Positions 8,768 to 18,094 of a stretch of 64,000 nucleotides of DNA are shown here, piece after piece. A model generated the notes under the pieces. The model did no database searches. It was not told the origin of the DNA and was given only the letters and a program-made list of their open reading frames with translations. The position numbers were made by a program, and so were the translations under genes. The DNA comes from Corynebacterium coyleae. Its GTDB lineage: Bacteria; Actinomycetota; Actinomycetes; Mycobacteriales; Mycobacteriaceae. The stretch is from positions 1,674,001 to 1,738,000 of the forward strand of contig NZ_CP047198.1 of the NCBI RefSeq assembly GCF_030408635.1, in the 5' to 3' direction. Each line of letters starts with the position of its first letter. The stretch's first letter is position 1.

Positions 8768-9931
8768 ATGACATCTGTGAAGATCATCCAAACGTTAATC
8801 TCGGTAGCGCTCGCATCCGCGACCACGCTCACTGCGCTCACTGCCTGTTCCGGTGCAGAAGATATCGCCGCCGATGCTCCCGAGACCAAACTGACACCGA
8901 CTGAGGTCGCCGAATTATGTCAGAACGCCGCCAGAAACGCGTCCACCGCCGACGGCGTTGCCTACGACGCCCTAACGGTCTATGCACACGAGGTGCCCAC
9001 CGACGCAATCACGGGACAGTCGTTCGACAGCGAGATCTCCGGTTTTCTCAGCAATGACGAATACATCGGTGAATTCACATTCCGTTGCAGGATCGACGAC
9101 TCCGACGCCCAAGTGAGCAGTTTTTATTTCCCTCCCGAGAACTTTCTCGCCCCGCAATCGGAATCCAGCCCCACAAGGCAAGCACAGCGACAGCACGCAC
9201 AGCCGCAGCAACCACAGGCGCAGGCCGTGGACCCGCAGCGCATCGACCCACGAAACAACGGCGCGGGAGTAACCGGCAGGGACGACAACCTGGGCATTTA
9301 CTATCACAACAAACAGGACTGGCTGTTTCTCGAGGCTCCGGGCAAGGTTGTACCTGGCGCGAAGATTTACAACGTGAACAAAAGCTACTGCTCTACTGGT
9401 TTTATCGCGTCGCGGGAGAACCGCACATTCATCGTTACTGCCGGGCACTGCGGCGATGTGGGTGACCAGTTCTACGTCAATAACCAATACGGCGGGTCAC
9501 TGGTTGTGGGCGAGATGGTCGAATCCTTCTACGAGCGCGACAACACGGGCTTTATCGGCACCGACATCGGACTGATTGAGATTTACGACGATGCCAAGCC
9601 GTACGTGGATTCCGCACTGCCCGTAAATTCCCGATTGAAGGGCTGGATCACCCCAGCCCAAGCGGGGCAAGGCAACATGACCATTTGCCGTCTCGGTGCC
9701 ACCACTGGCTACTCCTGCGGCAAATTCGTCGAGGTAGATAGGGCCGGCCAATTCGTGTTTCGCAACATCGCTGACAGAGGCGATTCCGGAGGCGCGATCT
9801 TCGCGTTCGACGGCACGGACGCATGGGCGCTAGGGGTGACGTCGAACGGCAGCGACTACAACAAGACGCTCACCAGCGGCATGGAAATCGCAGGCGCAAT
9901 GCAGCACTGGGGCCTCACGCTTCACGGCTAG
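8768..9931 (+). CDS. Secreted trypsin-like (S1 family) serine protease lipoprotein
   Basis: 387 residues from ATG 8768. An N-terminal lipoprotein signal ends LTAC (Cys27). Residues 30-125 form a pro- or accessory domain without a motif I know, followed by a Gln-rich linker (about 138-155). The protease domain carries the full catalytic triad: His227 in TAGHC, Asp266 in GTDIGLI and Ser340 in GDSGGA, with likely disulfide cysteines at 208/228 and 308/317. This is the alpha-lytic/streptogrisin-like branch of the chymotrypsin clan. It is expected to act on proteins outside the cell. The gene stands alone, bracketed by two pairs of an 18-bp palindrome, which may indicate that it moved as a unit. 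Target unknown. Confidence 0.88.
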   Translation: MTSVKIIQTLISVALASATTLTALTACSGAEDIAADAPETKLTPTEVAELCQNAARNASTADGVAYDALTVYAHEVPTDAITGQSFDSEISGFLSNDEYIGEFTFRCRIDDSDAQVSSFYFPPENFLAPQSESSPTRQAQRQHAQPQQPQAQAVDPQRIDPRNNGAGVTGRDDNLGIYYHNKQDWLFLEAPGKVVPGAKIYNVNKSYCSTGFIASRENRTFIVTAGHCGDVGDQFYVNNQYGGSLVVGEMVESFYERDNTGFIGTDIGLIEIYDDAKPYVDSALPVNSRLKGWITPAQAGQGNMTICRLGATTGYSCGKFVEVDRAGQFVFRNIADRGDSGGAIFAFDGTDAWALGVTSNGSDYNKTLTSGMEIAGAMQHWGLTLHG

Positions 9932-9942
9932 CCCCTAAAAAC

Positions 9943-9960
9943 ACTATGCCGCTGCATAGT
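9943..9960 (+). repeat. 18-bp palindrome, copy 3
   Basis: Identical to copies 1 and 2, starting 12 bases after the protease stop codon. Together with the inverted copy 4 it forms a larger stem of at least 20 bases (ACTATGC...AGTGG pairing with CCACT...GCATAGT) around a 15-base loop. Confidence 0.9.
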
Positions 9961-9977
9961 GGTCCGGGTCAGGATCC

Positions 9978-9995
9978 ACTATGCAGCGGCATAGT
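9978..9995 (-). repeat. 18-bp palindrome, copy 4 (reverse orientation)
   Basis: On the plus strand it reads ACTATGCAGCGGCATAGT, the exact reverse complement of the other copies. It sits 10 bases before the end of ileS on the opposite strand. Copies 3 and 4 therefore lie between the convergent protease and ileS genes and may act as a bidirectional terminator, although no strong T run follows. Confidence 0.9.
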
Positions 9996-10005
9996 CCGTC
10001 AGCGC

Positions 10006-13000
10006 CTAATTCTTGCGAACGGTGGCGGTCACACCGTCGACAACATCATGGCCTTCGACTGGTTCGGTGACCACATCGAAGGAGGTTGCCAACGTTTCAG
10101 CGGCGATGTGCTCTGCGTGACGACGAGCCCACTCCTCCTTCTCAGCCGGCACCGCAAGCACAACCGCAATGCGATCGGAGACCTCAAGGCCCTCACGCTT
10201 GCGCGCATCCTGCAGGCCACGGATGACATCGGCGGCCCAGCCTTCAGCCTCGAGTTCCTCAGTGACGTTGGTGTCCAGGACGACGAGGCCGACGGCGGCG
10301 AGGGCGTCGACACGCGCAGTGCTCTCCGGGTTCTCGGCGACGAGGCGCTCGGTGTAGAGCTCCGGAGTCAGCACGATGTCTCCGTCGACCACCACGTCGT
10401 CGCCACGACGCTCATAGTTGCCAGCCTTGACGTTCTTGATCGCGCGCTGGACATCCTTGCCCAGCTTCGGACCAGCAATCTTCGCATTAACGACGACCTC
10501 GAACGAACCAGCCGAGTCCACATCCGCGGTGAGCTCAACGTCCTTGACGTTCACTTCGTCGCGAATGGTGGAGCGGAACGGCTCAAGTAGATCAGCCTCT
10601 GGCAGAGCAACAGTGAGCTTCGGCAGTGGAAGACGGTTACGCAGCTTGTTCGCCTTGCGTACCGACGACGCCGCCGAACACACCGCACGCGTCGCATCCA
10701 TCGCAGCGACCAGGTCAGCATCCGCCGGCAGGTTGTCTGCCTTCGGGAAGTCAGTCAGGTGCACGGAACGGCCACCGGTCAGGCCACGCCAGATCACCTC
10801 AGAGATGTACGGCAGCAGCGGCGCGACCGTGCGGGTAACCACTTCGAGCACCGTGTAGAGCGTGTTAAACGCCTCCGGGTAGGCCTCCTGGCCTTCCCAG
10901 AAACGGTCGCGGGAGCGACGCACGTACCAGTTGGTCAGGGTGTCCGCGAAGCGACGCACCTCATCGCAAGCATCGGCGATGCGCGTGTCGTCGAGAGCCT
11001 CGCCCACGGCCTCAACCAAGTCGTGGGTCTTGGCCAGGATGTAACGGTCGAGCACGTTGTCGGAATCCACCGACCACTGAGCGTCCTCAGAGGAGTACAG
11101 CTGCAGGAAGGTGTACGCGTTCCAGATCGGCAACAGTGCCTGGCGCACGCCCTCACGGATACCCTGCTCAGTGACGATCAGGTTGCCACCACGCAGGATC
11201 GGCGAAGACATCAGGAACCAACGCATCGCGTCGGAACCGTCGCGGTCGAAAACCTCGTTGACGTTCGGGTAGTTGCCCTTGGACTTGGACATCTTCTGGC
11301 CGTCGGAACCAAGCACGATGCCGTGGGCGACGACCTTCTTGTACGCCACACGGTCGAACAGCGCGGTAGACAGCACGTGCTGGACGTAGAACCAGCCACG
11401 GGTCTGGCCCGAGTACTCAACGATGAAGTCAGCCGGCTGGCGAGCGTCGTGCTCTTCGCGGTTCTCAAACGGGTAGTGGTACTGCGCAAACGGCATAGAG
11501 CCGGATTCGAACCAGCAGTCAAGCACGTCCGGCACGCGGCGCATCATGGACTTGCCGGTCGGATCGTCCGGGTTCGGACGCACCAGTTCATCAATGTGCG
11601 GACGGTGCAGCGACTTGGGACGCTCACCGAAGTCACGCTCGAGCTCATCGAGGGAACCGTAGACATCCACGCGCGGGTACTCCGGGTTATCGGATACCCA
11701 CGCCGGCACCGGGGAGCCCCAGTAGCGGGTACGCGAAATGTTCCAATCGCGAGCGCCTTCGAGCCACTTGCCAAACTGGCCATCGCGGATGTGCGACGGG
11801 ATCCAGTCGATCTCCTGGTTGAGCTCGACCATGCGGTCGCGGATGTCGGTGACCTTCACAAACCATGCCGGCAGCGCCATGTAGATCAGTGGCTCGCCGG
11901 AGCGCCAGGAGTGCGGGTAAGAGTGGACGATGGTCTGGTCACGCACGACACGGCCCTTGGCGCGCAGGTCGCGGATGATGTCGCGGTTCGCGTCGAAGAC
12001 CAGCTTGCCTTCGTAGTCCGGAACCAGCGAGGTGAACTTGCCGTCGGCGTCGACGGGGATGACCAAATCGATGCCGTAGTCCTGGCAGGTGAACATATCG
12101 TCTTCACCGAAGGCGGGCGCCTGGTGGACGACACCGGTGCCGTCCTCGGTGGTGACGTAGTCCGCGTTAAGCACCATGAACGCGTTCTCGTGATCGCGGA
12201 AGTAGTCAAAGACAGGCTCGTATTCCAGGCCCTCGAGCTGGGCGCCGGTGAACGTGGAGATGACCTCGTACTCGCCGAGTTCCTTCGCGTATGCGCCGAG
12301 CAGGTTCGTCGCCAAGAGCAATGGCGTATCGACGACACCCTCATCCCCCGGCTTCACCAACGAGTACTCAACCTCCGGGTGAACCGCCAACGCCAAGTTC
12401 GACGGCAGCGTCCACGGCGTAGTGGTCCAGGCGATCGCAGCCGCATCGTGCAGTTCAGGGTGCTCAGCCCACGTCTTCTCCGCAGCGTAGCCGGCGCGCC
12501 CGCCGGTGAACGGCATGGTGACGGTGACGGTAGGGTCCTGGCGGTCGCGGTAGGAATCGTCGAGACGCGTCTCCTGGTTGGACAACGGCGTGTGCTCTGC
12601 CCAGGAGTACGGCAGCACACGGAAGCCCTGGTAGATCAAGCCCTTGTCGTAGAGCTCCTTGAACGCCCACATGACAGATTCCATGTACTCCGGGTCCATG
12701 GTCTTGTAGCCGTTCTCAAAATCGACCCAACGAGCCTGGCGGGTGACGTACTCTTCCCACTCGCCGGCGTAGTTCATGACGGACTTCGCGCAGTATTCGT
12801 TGAACTTCTCCAGGCCCATGTCCTCGATCTGGGCTTTGTCAGTGATGCCGAGCTGCTTTTCTGCCTCAAGCTCCGCAGGCAGACCGTGGCAGTCCCAGCC
12901 GAACACACGCGGCACATGGAAGCCGGTCATCGTGCGGTAGCGCGGAACGATGTCCTTGACGTAGCCCGTCAGCAGGTGGCCGTAGTGCGGCAGACCGTTA

Positions 13001-13170
13001 GCAAACGGCGGGCCGTCATTGAACACGTATTCTTCGCAACCTTCACGCTGCTCAAGCGATGCCTGGAACGTTTCATCCTTGTTCCAGTAGTCGAGCACAG
13101 CGCGTTCCATCTCGGGAAACTTGTCGCTGCCTCCGGTCATATCGACCTTAGGGTAGACGTTGCCAACCAT
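10006..13170 (-). CDS. ileS: Isoleucyl-tRNA synthetase
   Basis: 1054 residues from ATG 13170, with GGAGGAG four bases upstream. Charges tRNA-Ile with isoleucine; class Ia synthetase. The HIGH signature appears as HYGH (residues 62-65, in GLPHYGHLL) and the KMSKS loop as KMSKSKGN. The editing (CP1) domain and the anticodon-binding domain with [11 protein letters not shown] are in the normal order. HYGH and the adjacent sequence place it in the eukaryote-like IleS2 branch common in actinobacteria, which is generally less sensitive to mupirocin; that last point is family knowledge, not shown here. A T-box leader precedes the gene. Confidence 0.97.
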   Translation of the reverse strand: MVGNVYPKVDMTGGSDKFPEMERAVLDYWNKDETFQASLEQREGCEEYVFNDGPPFANGLPHYGHLLTGYVKDIVPRYRTMTGFHVPRVFGWDCHGLPAELEAEKQLGITDKAQIEDMGLEKFNEYCAKSVMNYAGEWEEYVTRQARWVDFENGYKTMDPEYMESVMWAFKELYDKGLIYQGFRVLPYSWAEHTPLSNQETRLDDSYRDRQDPTVTVTMPFTGGRAGYAAEKTWAEHPELHDAAAIAWTTTPWTLPSNLALAVHPEVEYSLVKPGDEGVVDTPLLLATNLLGAYAKELGEYEVISTFTGAQLEGLEYEPVFDYFRDHENAFMVLNADYVTTEDGTGVVHQAPAFGEDDMFTCQDYGIDLVIPVDADGKFTSLVPDYEGKLVFDANRDIIRDLRAKGRVVRDQTIVHSYPHSWRSGEPLIYMALPAWFVKVTDIRDRMVELNQEIDWIPSHIRDGQFGKWLEGARDWNISRTRYWGSPVPAWVSDNPEYPRVDVYGSLDELERDFGERPKSLHRPHIDELVRPNPDDPTGKSMMRRVPDVLDCWFESGSMPFAQYHYPFENREEHDARQPADFIVEYSGQTRGWFYVQHVLSTALFDRVAYKKVVAHGIVLGSDGQKMSKSKGNYPNVNEVFDRDGSDAMRWFLMSSPILRGGNLIVTEQGIREGVRQALLPIWNAYTFLQLYSSEDAQWSVDSDNVLDRYILAKTHDLVEAVGEALDDTRIADACDEVRRFADTLTNWYVRRSRDRFWEGQEAYPEAFNTLYTVLEVVTRTVAPLLPYISEVIWRGLTGGRSVHLTDFPKADNLPADADLVAAMDATRAVCSAASSVRKANKLRNRLPLPKLTVALPEADLLEPFRSTIRDEVNVKDVELTADVDSAGSFEVVVNAKIAGPKLGKDVQRAIKNVKAGNYERRGDDVVVDGDIVLTPELYTERLVAENPESTARVDALAAVGLVVLDTNVTEELEAEGWAADVIRGLQDARKREGLEVSDRIAVVLAVPAEKEEWARRHAEHIAAETLATSFDVVTEPVEGHDVVDGVTATVRKN

Positions 13171-13174
13171 GACA

Positions 13175-13350
13175 CTCCTCCACACACAATCTGCAGGGAC
13201 GCATGTGCTGCGCGGTACCACCCTGCTTGGGGCGAAAGCCCCCACTTCATTTGTGGTGAAGGAAGTGACGTCTTCCCATTTAACGTCCGGTTCTAATAAG
13301 CGTAATGCCGTTCTTCCGGAATGCTCCCCGGTGATAGCCGGATCAAAGCG
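13175..13350 (-). promoter_or_regulatory. Ultrashort stem-I translational T-box riboswitch (tRNA-Ile sensing)
   Basis: The minus strand carries the T-box sequence AGGGTGGTACCGCG (13224-13211), which pairs with the uncharged tRNA acceptor end. Upstream, a short stem CCGG/CCGG encloses CTATCA with the isoleucine specifier AUC at 13335-13333, followed by the GGGGAGC and GGAAGAACGG elements seen in mycobacterial ileS leaders. A second hairpin GGGGGC/GCCCC lies just before the T-box. No terminator T run precedes the ATG, and the ribosome site GGAGGAG is inside the region, so regulation is expected at translation initiation: uncharged tRNA-Ile frees the site. Confidence 0.88.
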
Positions 13351-13353
13351 TTA

Positions 13354-13380
13354 CGCCCGGAAGTGTAGCACTCCCGGGCG
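13354..13380 (-). terminator. Hairpin after wag31, probable terminator
   Basis: A 12-bp stem CGCCCGGGAGTG/CACTTCCGGGCG with one G-U pair and a three-base loop starts eight bases after the wag31 stop codon. It lacks a good T run on the minus strand. It also overlaps a TACACT -10-like box (13367-13362) that could start the ileS T-box leader, so terminator and promoter may share the same DNA. Confidence 0.55.
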
Positions 13381-13388
13381 TTGAGGTT

Positions 13389-14348
13389 TTACTTCTCGTT
13401 CGGCGCCGTAGTTGAGCGGGCCTCGAGTTCCTCGAGCTGGGACTCAAGCAGCGTCTTCAGGCGAGTACGGTACTCGCGCTCGAAGGTGCGCAGCTCCGCA
13501 ATGCGATTCTCCAGCGCAGTCTGCTGCTGCTTCACCGTGTTCATAATCTCGGTGTGCTTGCGCTCTGCATCTGCCTTGAGCTTGTTGGCCTTCTCCTCCG
13601 CTTGGCGGATCTGGGCCTCGGCGCGGGAAGCGGCCTCGCCAGTGGTCTCCTCGGCCTTCTTCTGGGCCTCGGCGACGAGCTGCTTGGCGCGAGTCTCCGC
13701 CTCCTGCAGCTGAGACTGGGAGCGGGTCTGAGCGTCCTGCAGTTGCTTCTTGGACTTCGCCTCAGCCTCGGCCACCTCACGCTCTGCAGCGCTGCGTGCG
13801 TCTGCCAGCATGGAGGTTGCCTCTGCCTGGGCATCGCTGGTCAGACGGTCTGCCATCTCCTGTGCAAGGCCGAGCACCTTGGCAGCCTGGATGTGCGAAT
13901 CTTGCGAAGGCTCTGCCTTCTGCGGGGCGGTGTTGACCGCCTTGGACACGCCTTCAGCCGGACGCTTCGCAGCCTGTGCGCGAGCTTCCTCAGCCTGCTT
14001 GCGGGCTGCTGCCGCATCTTCCTTGGCAGCCTTAGCCTCAGCCTCAGCCTTGTCCTTGGCTTCCTTCGCGGAACGCAGCTGCGCCTCGTAGTCAGCGCGG
14101 ATCTTCTGCTCCACCTCGCGGCGGATTGCAGCCTCGTCTGCGGAAGAACCGGCTGCTGCCGGTGCCGCTACGCCAGCGCCACCCTCTTCGAGTCGTGCGC
14201 GGAGCTCTTCGTTTTCATCCTGGAGCTGTGCAAGCGCGTCTTCAACCAGGTCGAGGAACTGATCAACTTCGTCCTCGTTGTAGCCCCGCTTGCCAATCGG
14301 GGGCTTGCTGAAAGCGACATTGTGCACGTCAGCTGGCGTCAACGGCAT
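13389..14348 (-). CDS. wag31: DivIVA-family polar growth protein Wag31
   Basis: 319 residues from ATG 14348 ([17 protein letters not shown]), with AAGGGA upstream. The N-terminal 60 residues are the membrane-binding DivIVA domain with the [15 protein letters not shown] motif. An Ala/Gly/Pro linker (about 80-95) leads into a long Ala/Glu/Lys coiled coil (about 100-305). In corynebacteria and mycobacteria this protein marks the cell pole and recruits the elongation machinery; it is usually essential and can be phosphorylated by Ser/Thr kinases. Its location upstream of ileS and downstream of yggT, sepF and ftsZ is the conserved order. Confidence 0.95.
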   Translation of the reverse strand: MPLTPADVHNVAFSKPPIGKRGYNEDEVDQFLDLVEDALAQLQDENEELRARLEEGGAGVAAPAAAGSSADEAAIRREVEQKIRADYEAQLRSAKEAKDKAEAEAKAAKEDAAAARKQAEEARAQAAKRPAEGVSKAVNTAPQKAEPSQDSHIQAAKVLGLAQEMADRLTSDAQAEATSMLADARSAAEREVAEAEAKSKKQLQDAQTRSQSQLQEAETRAKQLVAEAQKKAEETTGEAASRAEAQIRQAEEKANKLKADAERKHTEIMNTVKQQQTALENRIAELRTFEREYRTRLKTLLESQLEELEARSTTAPNEK

Positions 14349-14375
14349 TTGCGTTCCCTTCATGTTCTTGTAACG

Positions 14376-14393
14376 GACCCGCGTCTGCGGGTC
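14376..14393 (-). other. Small hairpin in the wag31 upstream region
   Basis: GACCCGC/GCGGGTC around a four-base loop, 28 bases before the wag31 start. It would lie in the 5' untranslated region if the promoter is in the AT-rich stretch 14409-14460. Role unknown; it could affect mRNA stability. Confidence 0.4.
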
Positions 14394-14479
14394 GCGAATG
14401 CGCCCCACGTTACGGGAACGTACTTAATTTGTCTGCTGAATTGTAACTGTTTCGTCTACACAACGCACATGACAGCGCG

Positions 14480-14788
14480 CTAATGCAGTGCCGGAACGAT
14501 CATCGTCGCCCGAATAACCATCTGGAGCAGCGAAAGCGCCAGGAATAGCACGATCACGCTCACGTCGAGCCCCACTCCCCCGTTCAACCTCAACGGGGGG
14601 ATGAGCTTGCGCAATGCAAACACTGGAGGGTCGGTGATCTTGAACAGTGGTTCCGCCACCATGATGAACCAGTGTGGCGGGTCGAAGTGCTTCGAGAAGG
14701 CCTGAATCATCTCAATGATGATGCGCACGACGACAAATAGCGAGTAGATGCCGATGACGGCGTAGAGAATTGCTCCGATAAGTGCCAC
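14480..14788 (-). CDS. yggT: YggT-family membrane protein
   Basis: 102 residues from GTG 14788. Two hydrophobic segments (about 4-28 and 74-97) flank the PPHWFIMVAEPLFKITDPPVFALRKLIPP core, which is the YggT family signature. It lies between sepF and wag31, as in other actinobacteria. The family is linked by gene context to division and polar growth, but its biochemical role is not established. Confidence 0.9.
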   Translation of the reverse strand: MALIGAILYAVIGIYSLFVVVRIIIEMIQAFSKHFDPPHWFIMVAEPLFKITDPPVFALRKLIPPLRLNGGVGLDVSVIVLFLALSLLQMVIRATMIVPALH

Positions 14789-14810
14789 GCGTTCACACCC
14801 TACAGGTTCG

Positions 14811-15293
14811 CTAGCGCAGGCCTGCAGAGCGCTTCAGCGCATCTTTGTCCACGTTGGCGTTTTCCGGGACGATGGCAAACAGGCGCTTGCGAGTGTCCTC
14901 ACCACGGGACAGGTTGTGCATGCTGCCGCGCAGGCCGAAGCACAGGCCAGCAGCAAAGTCGACGATGCGCTTCGCGTCGGCGGTATCCAGGTCGGTCAGA
15001 TCCATAACCACTGCGTCGCCATCGCGGAACGGCTCGCCGATCTCCTTGGCATCGTTGTAATTACGCGGAGACACGTTGACGATGCGCGGGGTCGGACGGT
15101 AGCTGGCGCGTGTCGACGACACCTCGCGGTGGTCACGCTCATAACGCGACGGACGCTCAGCACGGTCGTACGCGCCAGCGCCAGCAGTCGAGGAAGTTTC
15201 GGAGTAGCGCGAATCCTCAAAGTAGGCGTCGTCCTCGTTGTTCTCGATCGGACCGAGGCCGAAGAATTCTTTTGCGCTGCCAAAGAAGGACAT
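14811..15293 (-). CDS. sepF: Cell division protein SepF
   Basis: 160 residues from ATG 15293 (MSFFGSAKEFFGLG), with AAGGAG eight bases upstream. The first residues form the amphipathic membrane-binding helix. An acidic, Ser/Arg-rich linker (about 20-75) leads to the SepF core (about 75-150; VVMDLTDLDTADAKRIVDFAAGL). In Corynebacterium SepF tethers FtsZ to the membrane and is essential, replacing FtsA, which is missing here. The FtsZ partner tail is present in the gene at 16748. Confidence 0.95.
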   Translation of the reverse strand: MSFFGSAKEFFGLGPIENNEDDAYFEDSRYSETSSTAGAGAYDRAERPSRYERDHREVSSTRASYRPTPRIVNVSPRNYNDAKEIGEPFRDGDAVVMDLTDLDTADAKRIVDFAAGLCFGLRGSMHNLSRGEDTRKRLFAIVPENANVDKDALKRSAGLR

Positions 15294-15328
15294 AGTGGGG
15301 CTCCTTGGGGGTGGTTTTGCAATGAAGG

Positions 15329-16015
15329 TCAGCCTACGGGGCGGGGCCCAAGCAGCGCTGTTCCGACACGCACGAGATCGGATCCGCACGCGATTGCTGT
15401 CTCAAAGTCCCCGCTCATACCGGCCGACAAGATGAGGTCGCGGCCGAGGTGGGCGGAGGTGTCGTCGACAAGCGCACGTGCCCTGCGGAACACCGTCTCG
15501 GGGTCGGAGTTCAACGGGGGCACGACCATGAACCCGTCGAGGCGAAGATGCTCGGAATTTTCGACCGCCTCGATGATTTCCGGAACATCGTCGTAGGACG
15601 CGCCGCCGCGGGCGGTATCGCCGTCGTCGGAAAGCTGGATCAGGCACGGCAGGGTGTCCGTGGTGCGGTCGCCGCGCTCGAGGGCAAGCGCCATGCCACG
15701 GTCAAGGCCGTGGGCGAGTTTGACCGAGTCGAGCGAGTGGACCTGAGCCGCCCAACGCGCGACGGCGTTAGCTTTCTTGGACTGGATCTGGCCGATCATG
15801 GCGATCTGGCACCGCCCATCCAGAGCTTCAGCCTTCGCGCGGGCCTCCTGCTCGCGGTTTTCGCCGACGAGGGTGATGCCTGCCTCGGCGAGTTCAATAA
15901 TGCGCTCAACGGGGTGGAATTTGGTCACGGGCAAGAGTTGCACGCTGCCTTCCGGGCGACCTGCGGCACGCTCGGCGTCGTGAATCTGCTTGGTTACGGT
16001 TTCAAGGTTATGCAT
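15329..16015 (-). CDS. yggS: YggS-family pyridoxal phosphate homeostasis protein
   Basis: 228 residues. PLP-binding alanine-racemase-like barrel without racemase activity; family members buffer PLP and influence amino acid balance. Lys32 in LPVTKFHP is the cofactor lysine. GENREQEA, MIGQIQSKKA, and the phosphate-binding LSAGMSGDFETAI and VRVGTALLG motifs follow in order. The start codon lies inside the last codons of pgeF (eight-base overlap), so the two are coupled. The first conserved GENYVQE is GENREQE here. Confidence 0.93.
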   Translation of the reverse strand: MHNLETVTKQIHDAERAAGRPEGSVQLLPVTKFHPVERIIELAEAGITLVGENREQEARAKAEALDGRCQIAMIGQIQSKKANAVARWAAQVHSLDSVKLAHGLDRGMALALERGDRTTDTLPCLIQLSDDGDTARGGASYDDVPEIIEAVENSEHLRLDGFMVVPPLNSDPETVFRRARALVDDTSAHLGRDLILSAGMSGDFETAIACGSDLVRVGTALLGPRPVG

Positions 16016-16733
16016 CTGGCATCCAAATCACGCCGGCCTGACGTCCGGTGACGCCCTCGCGGCGATGAGAGAAGAAATCGGTATCGGTGATGGTATCGCG
16101 CGGATCTGCGTCGATGTGGGTCACGCCCATGCTCATCAGTTGGCGCACAAGCCCGGCACGGACGTCGATGCCCGCGGTCCCCTGCTTGGTGGTTGTGCGC
16201 GAGCCGGGCAAATGCTTTTCGACGTCCGCAGCCATCTCGGCAGGCACCTCATAGGACTCACCTGCCGCCGCCGGCCCGAGCAGCACCTGGATACGCTCCG
16301 GGGCTGCGCCAAGCGCCACCATCTCCTCGACGGTGCGGCGCACAATGCCGTTGCGAGCTCCCATACGGCCCGCGTGGGCTGCGGCGATCACACCTGCGCT
16401 GTGGTCGGACAGCAGCACGGGGGTGCAGTCCGCAACCAGCACGCACAGTGCGAGGTTTTTCTCGCGAGTCACGATCGCGTCAGTGGCCGCAACCGGCTCA
16501 TCCGCGGGCCCGTCGACCACGGTGACGGTGTTGGTGTGGAGTTGTTCCATCCACACGAAACGCTCGGCGGGAAGGCCCAAGATGTCGGCGAGACGCTGAC
16601 GGTTCGCGGCGACGTCGGCTGGGTCGTCGCCAACATGCGTTCCCAGGTTGAACGCATCGTACGGAGAACGCGAAACCCCGCCAGCACGGGAAGTAAACAC
16701 CATGCGGACGGGGCGGTTGGAAAGATCTGGCAT
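16008..16733 (-). CDS. pgeF: Multicopper-like laccase-domain protein (PgeF/YfiH purine nucleoside phosphorylase family)
   Basis: 241 residues. The family fingerprint is clear: HLGTHVGDD-like NLGTHVGDDP, an LHT motif (MEQLHTNTV), VADCTPVLL and AAHAGRMGARNG, whose His and Cys residues bind zinc or copper. E. coli YfiH acts in peptidoglycan edition, and related members cleave purine nucleosides; which activity applies here is not visible. It is located directly after ftsZ (14-base gap) and overlaps yggS, the standard actinobacterial arrangement. Confidence 0.9.
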   Translation of the reverse strand: MPDLSNRPVRMVFTSRAGGVSRSPYDAFNLGTHVGDDPADVAANRQRLADILGLPAERFVWMEQLHTNTVTVVDGPADEPVAATDAIVTREKNLALCVLVADCTPVLLSDHSAGVIAAAHAGRMGARNGIVRRTVEEMVALGAAPERIQVLLGPAAAGESYEVPAEMAADVEKHLPGSRTTTKQGTAGIDVRAGLVRQLMSMGVTHIDADPRDTITDTDFFSHRREGVTGRQAGVIWMPDA

Positions 16734-16747
16734 GCCAGCCAGTCTAA

Positions 16748-17962
16748 CTAGCGCATGAAATCAGGCACATCCAAGTCGTCGAAGCCGCCGCCGAACTCCT
16801 CGTCGCGGCGCGGACGGGAGTCCTCACGGTCCGTAAACAGGCCACGGTTTGGCTCGTAGCGGTGACGAGCCTGGTAGCTCTCCGACGGCTGCTCGGTGCG
16901 GGTCTCGGTCCGGGTCTCAGTGCGTGGCTCGGCCGGCTTCTCCGGCTGGGACTCGAGCTCCTCGGCTGGAGCGATGACGCTTGCCTGCGGGGCGTCCTCG
17001 GCAGGGCGGGCGTTGGCCTTCTCGTCGAAGCCAGTGGCGATGATGGTCACGCGGACCTCGTCGCCCAGGTTGTCGTCGATAATCGTGCCGAAGATGATGT
17101 TGGCATCGTCGTCGGCCTTCTCCTCCACGATGGAGGCAGCGTTGTTGACTTCCATCAAGCCAAGGTCCGAACCGCCGGCCACAGAGATGAGCACGCCCTT
17201 GGCGCCCTCCATGGTGGTCTCCAGCAGCGGAGAGTTGATGGCCTGCTCGGTGGCGGTCATCACACGGTTTTCGCCGCGGGCGGAACCGACGCCCATGAGC
17301 GCGGAACCAGCGTCGGCCATGACGGAGCGCACGTCCGCAAAGTCAACGTTGATCATGCCCGGAATAGTGATCAGGTTGGTAATACCCTGAACACCGTTGT
17401 AGAGCACCTCATCAGCTGCGCGGAACGCTTCCATCATGGAAAGTTCAGCATCGCCCAGCTGCAGGAGGCGATCGTTCGGGATCACGATGACCGTGTCACA
17501 AACTTCCTTCAGGTTCTCAATGCCGGCCAGAGCCTGGCGGGTGCGACGCTTGCCCTCGAAGGTAAACGGGCGGGTCACAACACCGATGGTCAGGGCGCCC
17601 ATCTTCTTCGCAATGCCTGCGACGACCGGGGCCGCACCAGTGCCGGTGCCGCCACCTTCGCCTGCAGTAACGAAAACCATGTCGGAGCCCTTCAGGGACT
17701 CCTCAATCTCCTGCTTGTGGTCCTCGGCAGAAGTGCGGCCAACCTCGGGGTTCGCGCCTGCACCCAGTCCACGGGTGGCTTCGCGTCCGATGTCGAGCTT
17801 GGTGTCAGCGTCGGTAAACAGCAGCGCCTGCGAGTCGGTGTTGATGGCGACGAATTCGACGCCTTTCAGCCCCTCCTCGATCATTCGATTCACAGCATTG
17901 ACGCCGCCCCCGCCGACACCGACGACGCGGATCATGGCGAGGTAGTTGGCGGGAGAAGTCAT
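16748..17962 (-). CDS. ftsZ: Cell division GTPase FtsZ
   Basis: 404 residues from ATG 17962 ([15 protein letters not shown]), with AAAGGCGAG upstream. Tubulin-like GTPase that forms the Z ring. The GTP-binding loop GGGTGTG is at residues 103-109 and the N-terminal [13 protein letters not shown] is complete. An intrinsically disordered linker (about 320-390) ends in the conserved tail [10 protein letters not shown], which binds SepF. A 132-base gap with a strong hairpin separates it from ftsQ, leaving room for its own promoter. Confidence 0.98.
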   Translation of the reverse strand: MTSPANYLAMIRVVGVGGGGVNAVNRMIEEGLKGVEFVAINTDSQALLFTDADTKLDIGREATRGLGAGANPEVGRTSAEDHKQEIEESLKGSDMVFVTAGEGGGTGTGAAPVVAGIAKKMGALTIGVVTRPFTFEGKRRTRQALAGIENLKEVCDTVIVIPNDRLLQLGDAELSMMEAFRAADEVLYNGVQGITNLITIPGMINVDFADVRSVMADAGSALMGVGSARGENRVMTATEQAINSPLLETTMEGAKGVLISVAGGSDLGLMEVNNAASIVEEKADDDANIIFGTIIDDNLGDEVRVTIIATGFDEKANARPAEDAPQASVIAPAEELESQPEKPAEPRTETRTETRTEQPSESYQARHRYEPNRGLFTDREDSRPRRDEEFGGGFDDLDVPDFMR

Positions 17963-18055
17963 AGCGTAAGTCTCGCCTTTCAAAACTCGGGTGTGCAGTT
18001 GCGTCCCATCATGTTGGAAAGCGAAGCATTTTTTGTGTTCTCCCCCGGCGTGTCT

Positions 18056-18082
18056 CAACCCTAAACCTGTACTTTAGGGTTG
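18056..18082. other. Perfect 10-bp inverted repeat between ftsQ and ftsZ
   Basis: CAACCCTAAA and TTTAGGGTTG are separated by seven bases. On the minus strand the hairpin begins 13 bases after the ftsQ stop codon and about 94 bases before ftsZ. No T run follows, so it could be an attenuator, an RNA stability element that separates ftsQ and ftsZ levels, or a protein-binding site. Confidence 0.65.
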
Positions 18083-18094
18083 TGACCTGGGCTT

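Noticed and set aside
7252-9931. HNH gene plus protease as a restriction or defence island
   Set aside because: There is no methyltransferase, helicase or specificity gene nearby. DUF222-HNH proteins are widespread in actinobacteria without such context, so no defence system can be supported.
8672-9995. The 18-bp palindromes as simple intrinsic terminators
   Set aside because: Copies 1 and 2 lie upstream of two divergent genes, and none of the six is followed by a proper T run. Termination may be a side role for copies 3-4 only.
10759-13296. 845-codon open frame on the plus strand opposite ileS
   Set aside because: It is the mirror of ileS, which has all class I synthetase motifs and a T-box. 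The plus frame has a low-complexity Arg/Val/His-rich composition and no ribosome site.
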